The notes below the pieces were generated by a model. That model worked only from the letters and a program-made list of their open reading frames with translations, was not told the origin of the DNA and did not search any database. The translations under genes and the position numbers were made by a program. This document shows, piece after piece, positions 1 to 6,487 of a stretch of DNA of 14,977 nt (its first letter is position 1; each line of letters opens with the position of its first letter). Source of the stretch: Bacteroidales bacterium UBA6248 (GTDB lineage Bacteria > Bacteroidota > Bacteroidia > Bacteroidales > Lentimicrobiaceae); NCBI GenBank assembly GCA_002441345.1, contig DJVU01000014.1:1-14977 (forward strand), in the 5' to 3' direction.

Positions 1-407
1 TTAATCATAGAGGGTAAAAGTGCCTTTGCCAAAGCAACGGATCCGAAGAAATTAATCTCCATTATCCTGCGGTCGTTTATCAGTGGCGTTTCATTTACCA
101 GCGAACGCTGACTAATTCCCGCAAACTGATACAAACAGTCGATTCGCCCAACCTTTGAAAGCATCTGCTCTGCAGCAAATGCAACAGCATTGCAGTCCGA
201 CATATCCAACGGCCTGATCAGCACATCCGCACCTTTCTGAGTCACCTCCCTGGCCGTCTCATGCAAGCCGTCTTCATCGCGGTCCGACAAAATCAACCGG
301 ATCCTGAATCCGGCAAGTTCAATAGCAAGCGCCTTACCCATCCCCGATGCTGCACCGGTTATCCAAACGCATTTTCCGTTAAAATCCATCCGATCTGGTA
401 TTGACAT
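1..407 (-). CDS. Short-chain dehydrogenase/reductase (SDR), N-terminal part, truncated by window edge
   Basis: The minus-strand frame is open from ATG at 407 to the window edge, giving about 135 residues. The protein starts MSIPDRMDFNGKCVWITG and carries the SDR glycine-rich dinucleotide-binding motif TGAASGMG, followed by LILSDRDE at the end of the second beta strand and an LDMSD segment that normally contacts adenine. The usual NNAG motif is replaced by YQFAGIS. It continues with MEINFFGSVALAKALLPSMI, typical of the helix and strand before the catalytic Ser-Tyr-Lys, which lie outside the window. SDRs are cytoplasmic NAD(P)-dependent oxidoreductases; the substrate cannot be told from this part. 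A second in-frame ATG at 389 (MDFNGK) is an alternative start. The gene is divergent from the large exported protein at 711. Confidence 0.85.
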   Translation of the reverse strand, partial: MSIPDRMDFNGKCVWITGAASGMGKALAIELAGFRIRLILSDRDEDGLHETAREVTQKGADVLIRPLDMSDCNAVAFAAEQMLSKVGRIDCLYQFAGISQRSLVNETPLINDRRIMEINFFGSVALAKALLPSMI

Positions 408-416
408 GCGAATATA

Positions 417-450
417 CAATAATAGTCATATAAGCCGGTCTGTTCACAAA
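417..450 (-). promoter_or_regulatory. Putative Bacteroidetes-type promoter for the SDR gene
   Basis: On the minus strand a TTTG (450-447) is followed after 22 bases by TATTATTG (424-417), one mismatch from the Bacteroidetes -7 consensus TAnnTTTG. The implied start of transcription lies only a few bases upstream of the ATG at 407, so the mRNA would be almost leaderless. This is inferred from motif and spacing only. Confidence 0.35.
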
Positions 451-545
451 TTTTCATTACCAGCCGGGAATTTCCTGAAATAATTATCCTGTTCGGAATT
501 CGCCCCGGAGAAATAGTGCCTATATGCTGAAAAAATCAATAACAA

Positions 546-579
546 ATTGAATATTTATAACCGAATATTCTTATCTTGT
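546..579 (+). promoter_or_regulatory. Weak candidate promoter upstream of the T9SS protein
   Basis: The 303-base gap between the divergent genes (408-710) contains no gene that I can support. The best plus-strand candidate is ATTG (546-549) and TATCTTGT (572-579) with a 22-base spacer, an imperfect match to the Bacteroidetes TTTG / TAnnTTTG pair. It would give a leader of about 125 bases. The rest of the gap is AT-rich without obvious structure. Confidence 0.2.
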
Positions 580-710
580 ACCCGCTGAATACCTTACAAG
601 CAGGAGCAATTTTTCCACTTCTAATATTGCTGCAACCTGCTGTAAAACATTGAATTATTGGTCTGGTGCAGGCATTTTCCTAAGTATTATATTGCAAAAT
701 TCACCCCGGA

Positions 711-3413
711 ATGAAAAAGAAAATTTCACTTCTTCTGTCAGCCCTGCTGATTGTTTTTTCTATTTATGCACAATGGAGCACCAATCCCGCCGTCAATAAC
801 CCCATTGCTTCTCTTCCCGGCGAACAGGCAATACCAAAAATTGCCACCTGCTCTAATGGCGACACTTACATTGGCTTTTTTTCGAACGAAACGGGTAATT
901 ATAACGTGCGGCTGCAACGTTTAAACAGCCTTGGCGAAGCCATCTGGCCTTCCGGAGGAATTGTTATCAGCACGAACCAGTCGGACTCATGGCTTACCGA
1001 CTGGGATATGGCCGCTGACAATACGGGGCATTGTATACTTACCTGGCAGGACATCCGGAATGGAAACAACAATGCCTATGCTTACAGGATTTCTCCGGAC
1101 GGATTATTCGTATGGGGAAACAACGGAATTGCCCTCTCCAGCAACAGTAACTTCAATGCTTCTCCGAAGGTTGTCGCAACTGCATCAGGAAATGCTGTTT
1201 TTGCCTGGATGTCGGGTGAGGATATTATACTTCAGAAAATTAATCCTGCCGGAGTGAAACAATGGGGAGAAAACGGCATAACACTCAGTTCATCCAACAC
1301 GCTTACGTGGCCGCAGATGCTGCCCATAGGAAGCGATGATATCATCCTGAAATATTTTGACGACTCGGGACCGTCATACTCTCCTACCCGCCACGTGTAT
1401 GCACAACGATACAATGCTTCCGGAGCACCGGTCTGGACAAGCCCGGCTTTGATTTCCAATGCGGGAGGCATCTCCGCCTGGACACAAATTTTCCCCTTTA
1501 TCAACGATGGCAGCGACGGATTTTATATTGCCTGGCACGATGATCGCGACAATAACCAGATGGCTTCGGTATGGGTAAACCATGTTAATTCTTCCGGACA
1601 GGTGACCTGGCCTGCAAACGGGATTGAGGCATCCTCTGCCTCCGGCTACAACCATTTTTATCCTCAACTTGCCCTTCCCCCCGGATCACAGGAGGTATTC
1701 GTCTTCTGGAACGAAATGAACAGCCTGCAAAGCCAGAAAGGAATTTACGGGCAAAAGTTCAGCTCATCCGGAACCAGTCTCTGGGGCAATAACGGCATGA
1801 CGTTTATTCCGCTCTCCGACCTGAGCATTACCCCTCTGGCTGCACGCAACACCCCTACCGATATGATCCTCCTTCTGGATGTCGCCACCTCAGGGGTTAA
1901 CAGCAGCCTTTATGCCATGCGCATAGCAACCGATGGCAGCTTCGTTTGGGCCGGTCAGCAGGTTCCGGTATCAACAGCCGCCTCATCAAAAGTCCATACC
2001 GTCATCAACGAATTTCAGAATAATCAATGGATTACAGCCTGGGAGGACAACCGCAACGGAGCCTCTGATATTTACGCCCAGAACCTGCTTCTCGACGGTA
2101 CGCTGGGAGCCTGGGATCCTTCATTTGGCAGCATTCAGGGGCAGGTTACCCTGAACGGTGGCAACGGAAACGTAACCCAGGTTGTGGTTAACGCCGGCAA
2201 TGTTTCCACACTTCCAGACCCTACCGGAATATACTTTATGACTGTACCTACCGGAACATATACCGTAACCGCAACCCTCGAGGGATATTATCCGGGTACT
2301 CAAACCGGAGTTACGGTACTTGAAGATCAGTCAACCACTGGCATTGACTTTCTCCTTGATCCCATGCCGACAACCGGATTTATCTCGGGCATAGTAACCC
2401 TAGAAGGTGGTTCCGGTAACGTTACCGATGTTACTGTTTCCACAGGAAGTTATTCAACCAGCCCGGACCAGGGCGGCAATTATATCCTTGAGGTTCCGGG
2501 AGGCACGTGGGATGTGGTAGCATCCCTGCAGGGATATACACCACAAATACGAAGCAGCATTAGCGTTACTGCTGGCAATACTACTTCTAATGTCAGTTTT
2601 GTACTGGTGCCGCTTCCGTCAACGGGCTATATTCAGGGATATGTTACCATTGAAGGCAGTGTTTACGATCTTACGGAAGTAACCGTAATAGCCGGCACCC
2701 AAACCACTCACCCGTCGGATAATGGGTTTTATTACCTTGAGATTGAAAACGGAGTATATGATGTAACCGCAACACATATATGGACACAAAACGCTGTAAT
2801 ACAAAATGTTCTGGTCGAACCGGGACTTACAACCACAGACATCAGTTTCAGCCTCGTTCCGTTCAGAAGAGATCTTATCGTAAAAGCAACCGATCAAAAC
2901 GGCAATGCCATTTACCCGTGCAGCATACAGATTAACGGACCCGGACAGACATATCATACAGCAATGCTTCTGGAAGATTCCGTAATCGTAAGCAATGTGG
3001 TTTACGGATATTATCAGGGCTCCTGTATTTACTCCGGGACCGGAACCGTATTTGCCGACACCCTGGTTGACGGAAATAACAACAACATGCATTTCCATTT
3101 TGTTATCGACCAGGCAAGGTATCAGACAGCAAACCCGCTGTTGCTTGATGTAATCCCTAATCCTTCTGCTGAAAGGAGTATTGTAAAGTTTTCGGTACCC
3201 GCTGCCGGCAACTACCTTCTTTCGCTAATATCTGGCTCAGGATTAGTAATAAGCAGATATCCAACCGGAAGAATCTCCGGTGGTGCACATCAGTTGCTTT
3301 TTGCCTTAATTACTGAACACCAGAAACTGAAGCCGGGCATTTATGTTATTCAGCTAAGCGGAGAAGGATACAACCTCAGCAAGAAAATCCTGATTAGTAA
3401 GATTTCAGACTGA
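711..3413 (+). CDS. T9SS-secreted beta-propeller protein with carboxypeptidase-regulatory-like repeats and type A sorting domain
   Basis: The 900-residue protein opens with a clear signal peptide (MKKKISLLLSALLIVFSIYA, cleavage near residue 20). Residues about 60-470 hold seven recurrences of a W-x-x-N-G-I-x-x-S-like strand (near 78, 134, 184, 241, 299, 357, 412), and WxDxRNG segments (WQDIRNG, WEDNRNG) recur, suggesting a beta-propeller. Three tandem Ig-like modules follow (about 473-550, 556-633, 639-717), each with a GxVTxxG start and a G-x-Y/W-x-V-x-A core, resembling CarboxypepD_reg-like domains. A less clear domain spans 720-800. Residues 808-900 are a type IX secretion sorting domain: VIPNPSAERSIVKFSV, a GxGLVISR strand, LKPGIYVIQL and a lysine-rich end. 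Expected location is the cell surface or medium. No catalytic motif was recognised; adhesion or carbohydrate contact is only a guess. A hairpin terminator follows at 3421. Confidence 0.88.
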   Translation: MKKKISLLLSALLIVFSIYAQWSTNPAVNNPIASLPGEQAIPKIATCSNGDTYIGFFSNETGNYNVRLQRLNSLGEAIWPSGGIVISTNQSDSWLTDWDMAADNTGHCILTWQDIRNGNNNAYAYRISPDGLFVWGNNGIALSSNSNFNASPKVVATASGNAVFAWMSGEDIILQKINPAGVKQWGENGITLSSSNTLTWPQMLPIGSDDIILKYFDDSGPSYSPTRHVYAQRYNASGAPVWTSPALISNAGGISAWTQIFPFINDGSDGFYIAWHDDRDNNQMASVWVNHVNSSGQVTWPANGIEASSASGYNHFYPQLALPPGSQEVFVFWNEMNSLQSQKGIYGQKFSSSGTSLWGNNGMTFIPLSDLSITPLAARNTPTDMILLLDVATSGVNSSLYAMRIATDGSFVWAGQQVPVSTAASSKVHTVINEFQNNQWITAWEDNRNGASDIYAQNLLLDGTLGAWDPSFGSIQGQVTLNGGNGNVTQVVVNAGNVSTLPDPTGIYFMTVPTGTYTVTATLEGYYPGTQTGVTVLEDQSTTGIDFLLDPMPTTGFISGIVTLEGGSGNVTDVTVSTGSYSTSPDQGGNYILEVPGGTWDVVASLQGYTPQIRSSISVTAGNTTSNVSFVLVPLPSTGYIQGYVTIEGSVYDLTEVTVIAGTQTTHPSDNGFYYLEIENGVYDVTATHIWTQNAVIQNVLVEPGLTTTDISFSLVPFRRDLIVKATDQNGNAIYPCSIQINGPGQTYHTAMLLEDSVIVSNVVYGYYQGSCIYSGTGTVFADTLVDGNNNNMHFHFVIDQARYQTANPLLLDVIPNPSAERSIVKFSVPAAGNYLLSLISGSGLVISRYPTGRISGGAHQLLFALITEHQKLKPGIYVIQLSGEGYNLSKKILISKISD

Positions 3414-3420
3414 TTTATAA

Positions 3421-3474
3421 CAGGTATTGTTCGTGTGCTGAAAATGAACAATTCCTGCCTATTTTTGTCATTTT
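3421..3474 (+). terminator. Rho-independent terminator of the T9SS protein gene
   Basis: CAGG (3421-3424) plus ATTGTTC (3426-3432) pair with GAACAAT (3446-3452) plus CCTG (3454-3457), an 11-bp stem with one mismatch and a 13-base loop. It is followed by T-rich sequence (TATTTTTGTCATTTT). It begins 8 bases after the stop codon at 3411-3413. Confidence 0.65.
3460..3467 (+). promoter_or_regulatory. Putative -7 element for the OB-like lipoprotein gene
   Basis: TATTTTTG matches TAnnTTTG exactly and lies 45 bases before the chosen ATG at 3513. It coincides with the T-tract of the preceding terminator, so one stretch may serve both roles. No clear TTTG -33 element is present at the usual distance. 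Confidence 0.4.
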
Positions 3475-3512
3475 AAAAGTAATTGGGAAAATCAACTCTA
3501 AAAACAATTAAA

Positions 3513-4250
3513 ATGAGAAACATCAGCAGGAAATTTTATTTGCCATTTTTAATAATCACCTTACTTTCAGTAACTATTGCATCATGCAACAGGGGCAAAG
3601 TGTCGGAGTCCGCACAAACCCTTCCTGAGGGCGTACATGCTGTAGAAGTAATCGATGTAATTCAGACATCAAATTATACGTATCTGGAGGTTTTTGAAAA
3701 CAATAAGAGCTTCTGGATTGCCGTCACCGCCAGGGATGCCAAACCGGGCGATGTAATTTATTTCAGCAGCGGTATGGAAATGAAAGATTTTAACAGCCGC
3801 GAGCTTGGAAGAACCTTTGCTTCCATACTCTTTGTTGACGACGCATCCGATACGCTTGTCATGCCAGCCCAGCCCCAGTCGAAAGGCAGCCTGCACCCTG
3901 ACCGAATGCAGGGTATTGAAATTGAACATGTGGAAGACGGCATTACCCTAGGCGAACTTTTTGGCAACAGCAGCAAGTATGAAGGCAAAACCGTTAAAAT
4001 AAGAGGATTGGCCGTCAAGGTTAACCAAAACATCATGAACCGTAATTGGGTACATATTCAGGATGGAACCGGGGCAGGCGATAACTATGACCTTACCATT
4101 ACCACACTGGACGCCGTTCGCAAAGGATCCGTCGTGACATTCGAAGGAAAAATTGTTCTTAATAAGGACTTTGGCTCCGGATATTCTTATGATATTCTGA
4201 TGGAAGAAGCCACAGCCTCGGATGAAAAAATAATTGAACCGGAAATCTGA
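3513..4250 (+). CDS. Lipoprotein with two OB-like / NrfJ-like modules
   Basis: I take ATG at 3513 as start rather than the in-frame TTG at 3483, because it places a short basic N-terminus (MRNISRKFYL) directly before a hydrophobic core and the lipobox TIASC (Cys25), a type II signal peptide. The 245-residue product then has two beta-rich modules. The first, about 41-108 (HAVEVIDVIQTSNYTYLEV ... FWIA ... KPGDVIYF ... MKDFNSRELGRTFASILFV), resembles the small NrfJ-related proteins. The second, about 144-232 (GELFGNSSKYEGKTVKIRG ... WVHIQDGTG ... GSVVTFEGKI), looks like an OB fold. No catalytic residues are apparent; the family has no well-established biochemical role. It is expected to be membrane-anchored in the periplasm or at the outer membrane. 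It is the only gene of its unit and ends at a terminator shared with the convergent flavoprotein gene. Confidence 0.75.
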   Translation: MRNISRKFYLPFLIITLLSVTIASCNRGKVSESAQTLPEGVHAVEVIDVIQTSNYTYLEVFENNKSFWIAVTARDAKPGDVIYFSSGMEMKDFNSRELGRTFASILFVDDASDTLVMPAQPQSKGSLHPDRMQGIEIEHVEDGITLGELFGNSSKYEGKTVKIRGLAVKVNQNIMNRNWVHIQDGTGAGDNYDLTITTLDAVRKGSVVTFEGKIVLNKDFGSGYSYDILMEEATASDEKIIEPEI

Positions 4251-4270
4251 TTGAATTTTCAAAAAGAGAG

Positions 4271-4298
4271 CGGGCCTGGTTTCAGCGCCCGTTTTTTT
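4271..4298 (+). terminator. Rho-independent terminator, probably bidirectional
   Basis: CGGGC-CTG, loop GTTT, CAG, one bulged C and GCCCG form an 8-bp GC-rich stem followed by seven Ts. On the opposite strand the stem is followed by CTCTCTTTTT, so it may also stop transcription of other units on the minus strand. It lies in the short gap between convergent genes ending at 4250 (+) and 4310 (-). Confidence 0.8.
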
Positions 4299-4309
4299 AT
4301 GTCTGCTTT

Positions 4310-5557
4310 TCAAACAACGGGAGGAATCCCAAGCCTCTTCAGAATGGAGAGAGCCGCATGGTTGCCGGTGGCAAAGCAGCCATGAATAAGCCATCCCCCT
4401 GTTGGCGCATCCCAGTCGAGCATCTCTCCTGCTGCATAAACCCCCGGCAATTTCTTCAGCGACAAATCCGAATTTACCTCTTCCAATGCCAACCCTCCAA
4501 CGGTTGAAATAGCCTCCTCAACCGGGCGCAGGGAGAGAACCTGCAAGGAAAGCGATTTTATTGCACCGGCGAACAGCAAGGGATTTTCAAACGTATTCTT
4601 TTCGGTCAGCAATTTTGCCAGCGCCAGACTATGCGGCTGCAGTCCGAAGGCCTGGCGGTAATTCCCGGATTCCGCCTGCTTCAACCCAAGGCGCGAAACC
4701 AGCTGCAACGGATCGTTTACAGGCTTCAGGTCAATGATCAGCTGCAACGGCATCCCCTCCTCTTCCATCCTCCGAAGCGAGGGTATCAACGGATACAGAG
4801 CGTAGCCTTCAAGTCCGTAACGGGTTATAAGCACCTCGCCGGCACTTGATTTCTCTCCGCAGCTCAGGCGGATATTCTTCAATGGCTTACCCGCATGATG
4901 TTGTACAAAATTTTCAGGCCAGCTTATATTAACTCCACAGTTCGACGGCCGGAATGGTAGTGTCTTTATACTATGCGAACGAAAGATACCTGTCCATTTT
5001 CCGTCGGATCCTGTTTGAGGCCACGATGCACCTCCCAGAGCGACAACAATGTAATCTGCTGACAGCTTGACTTTAACGCCATTCTGCAAAATTGTGCAGG
5101 AATCAGCGGTATCGATAGATTGAAGCGAGCAAGCGGTATGTATTGTACATCCCCTTTCTTCCAGTGATGTAATAATTGCCTGGAGTATCATCCGCGGAGT
5201 AATGCCCTTTTCAGGGAATATTTTACCACTGCTACCGGTAAAAACACCTGCTCCCAGCTCATTCATCCAGTCCTGAAGGGCTTTCACAGAAAAAACTTCC
5301 AGAGCCGCATTCATAAATCCAGGCGGACTGTATACGGATGCCATTCCACTGGAAGGTGGGGAATGTGAAAGATTGAGACCGCCTTTTCCTGCCACCATAA
5401 ATTTCCGGCCGGGCATCGACTCTTTCTCGAAAAGATGAACATCACAAAAGGGAGCCAGAACCCATGCAGTCCGCAAACCTGCCGGTCCTGCCCCAAAAAT
5501 CAGCACCTTTGGTTTTATAACGGAATTATTGTCCGAATTCTGCGGGATTTTTTGCAT
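4310..5557 (-). CDS. FAD-dependent flavoprotein, HI0933/YhiN superfamily, PP_4765-like
   Basis: The 415-residue protein has an N-terminal Rossmann motif VLIFGAGPAGLRTAW (GAGPAG at 22-27) with the acidic residue ending the second strand in HLFEKE (Glu44). Then comes the family signature GRKFMVAGKGGLNLSHS (50-66), the counterpart of GRKxLxSGGGRCN in HI0933/YhiN proteins. The C-terminal FAD motif VYAAGEMLDWDAPTGGW... ends in CFATGNHAA (372-402). The AGKGGLN and EMLDWDAPTGG forms are those I associate with the PP_4765 subgroup. This is a cytoplasmic two-domain flavoprotein of full length; the reaction of this subgroup is unknown to me. The ATG at 5557 lies just upstream of the Rossmann motif and no Shine-Dalgarno sequence is visible, normal for Bacteroidetes. 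The gene is transcribed alone, convergent with the lipoprotein at 3513. Confidence 0.88.
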   Translation of the reverse strand: MQKIPQNSDNNSVIKPKVLIFGAGPAGLRTAWVLAPFCDVHLFEKESMPGRKFMVAGKGGLNLSHSPPSSGMASVYSPPGFMNAALEVFSVKALQDWMNELGAGVFTGSSGKIFPEKGITPRMILQAIITSLEERGCTIHTACSLQSIDTADSCTILQNGVKVKLSADYIVVALGGASWPQTGSDGKWTGIFRSHSIKTLPFRPSNCGVNISWPENFVQHHAGKPLKNIRLSCGEKSSAGEVLITRYGLEGYALYPLIPSLRRMEEEGMPLQLIIDLKPVNDPLQLVSRLGLKQAESGNYRQAFGLQPHSLALAKLLTEKNTFENPLLFAGAIKSLSLQVLSLRPVEEAISTVGGLALEEVNSDLSLKKLPGVYAAGEMLDWDAPTGGWLIHGCFATGNHAALSILKRLGIPPVV

Positions 5558-5598
5558 CGAATTGGTTTGTATGGATACAGGGATGAACTCTGTAGCGG

Positions 5599-5633
5599 CA
5601 AATTTACAAAAGCCGGGCCAACACTATCCGAAA
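5599..5633 (-). promoter_or_regulatory. Putative promoter of the flavoprotein gene
   Basis: The minus strand reads TAAATTTG at 5606-5599, a perfect TAnnTTTG -7 element, with TTTC at 5633-5630 as a near match to the -33 TTTG after 23 bases. The implied leader is about 35 bases to the ATG at 5557. Confidence 0.5.
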
Positions 5634-5643
5634 TCCGGCTTTT
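5608..5643. repeat. 9-bp perfect inverted repeat in the divergent intergenic region
   Basis: AAAAGCCGG (5608-5616) and CCGGCTTTT (5635-5643) are exact inverted copies separated by 18 bases. They overlap the spacer of the flavoprotein promoter candidate. Both sides are T-rich in the outgoing direction, so it could be a terminator-like structure or an operator. Because the flanking genes diverge, a simple terminator role is not expected. Confidence 0.5.
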
Positions 5644-5714
5644 CTTATTAGTAAAGCGTAGAAGCAGACCTGCAGATTTCGCACCTCCGCTGCTGAGATC
5701 TTTTAAAACAAAAG

Positions 5715-5722
5715 TATATTTG
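5715..5722 (+). promoter_or_regulatory. Putative -7 element of the exported protein/lipoprotein unit
   Basis: TATATTTG is a perfect TAnnTTTG match 46 bases before the GTG start at 5768. No clear TTTG was found at the -33 distance, so the assignment rests on the -7 element alone. Confidence 0.4.
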
Positions 5723-5767
5723 CATTAATTCCACGCAAACATTTTAACCTGCCAAAATCAACTCCCT

Positions 5768-6487
5768 GTGCACAAAAGTCTCTTACGCATAGTAATACCG
5801 GCATTACTTCTGCTTATGCCGGCTGCAGTGCAGTCTCAGGCCTGGAAATCCAAACCTTTCGCACTGAGTTTATCAAACCATGCCACCCTTCCGTTTCCGG
5901 AAACATTCGGTGCGCTGTTTAAGCCTCCCCTGCATCCGGGCATTGCCCTGACGTATGAATTCGGATGGAAGGAAACCCTGAAAAATCCCATGTTCCGGAA
6001 CATAAATACCATCGACCTTGGCGGCAGCAGGGTTTATACCGGAAAATGGTTTCAAAATGCCGGGATTTCCTATCATTATCACCAGCACCTCCAGCAGGCT
6101 TTCGCTCTCACAACTCAGGCAGGATACCGCCGGTATACCGGAAAATTTTCAGCTCAGGTTTCCATTCATGCAGGCTATCTCCATTCCTTCCGGTTCACAG
6201 AGTATATGGTACAGGACGCCGGTGCATGGAAAGAAACAAAAACAACAGGCAGACCTCATCTGATAGCAGGAGCCGGGTTCGGAATCGGTTACGATGCAGG
6301 CTATAATTATAATACACGCCGTATTTTCATCAATTACGACTACAGATTGCAGTACCCGTTCGATGAAAACTTTGCTGAGCCGCTACCCTGGGGTATTTTA
6401 TCCGTTGGATTACAATTCACACTATTTAAAAATACGGGCGGTAAATCAGGCCCATCTCTAAAACAACTCCCATGTCCGGTTTCCTGA
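5768..6487 (+). CDS. Exported protein of unknown function, possible outer-membrane beta-barrel
   Basis: The 239-residue protein starts at GTG 5768; the next ATG lies inside the hydrophobic segment, so GTG best preserves a signal peptide (HKSLLRIVIPALLLLMPAAVQSQA, cleavage near residue 24). The mature part is rich in aromatic residues and glycine with alternating strand-like stretches (NAGISYHYHQHLQQAFALTT, GYRRYTGKFSAQVSIHAGY, AGAGFGIGYDAG, RRIFINYDYRLQY) and ends in WGILSVGLQFTLF, close to a barrel-type C-terminal strand before a short tail. This suggests an outer-membrane or beta-rich periplasmic protein, but I do not recognise the family. Its last 16 bases overlap the start of the lipoprotein at 6472, indicating translational coupling and a shared transcript. 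Confidence 0.7.
   Translation: MHKSLLRIVIPALLLLMPAAVQSQAWKSKPFALSLSNHATLPFPETFGALFKPPLHPGIALTYEFGWKETLKNPMFRNINTIDLGGSRVYTGKWFQNAGISYHYHQHLQQAFALTTQAGYRRYTGKFSAQVSIHAGYLHSFRFTEYMVQDAGAWKETKTTGRPHLIAGAGFGIGYDAGYNYNTRRIFINYDYRLQYPFDENFAEPLPWGILSVGLQFTLFKNTGGKSGPSLKQLPCPVS

Noticed and set aside
2100..2880. Possible DNA repeats or recombination within the regulatory-like modules of the T9SS gene
   Set aside because: The three modules are similar at protein level but clearly diverged in DNA, so they are old domain duplications, not nucleotide repeats.
2619..3098. Open minus-strand frame of 159 codons inside the T9SS protein gene
   Set aside because: It is antisense to the regulatory-like modules, has a low-complexity Tyr/Gly/Val/Ile-rich composition and no family resemblance.
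3483..3512. TTG start 30 bases upstream of the OB-like lipoprotein ATG
   Set aside because: It would add ten residues before a complete lipoprotein signal peptide; the ATG at 3513 gives a standard signal.
5435..5728. Plus-strand frame across the start of the flavoprotein gene and the divergent intergenic region
   Set aside because: It overlaps conserved flavoprotein sequence and the promoter candidates; the product has no recognisable features.
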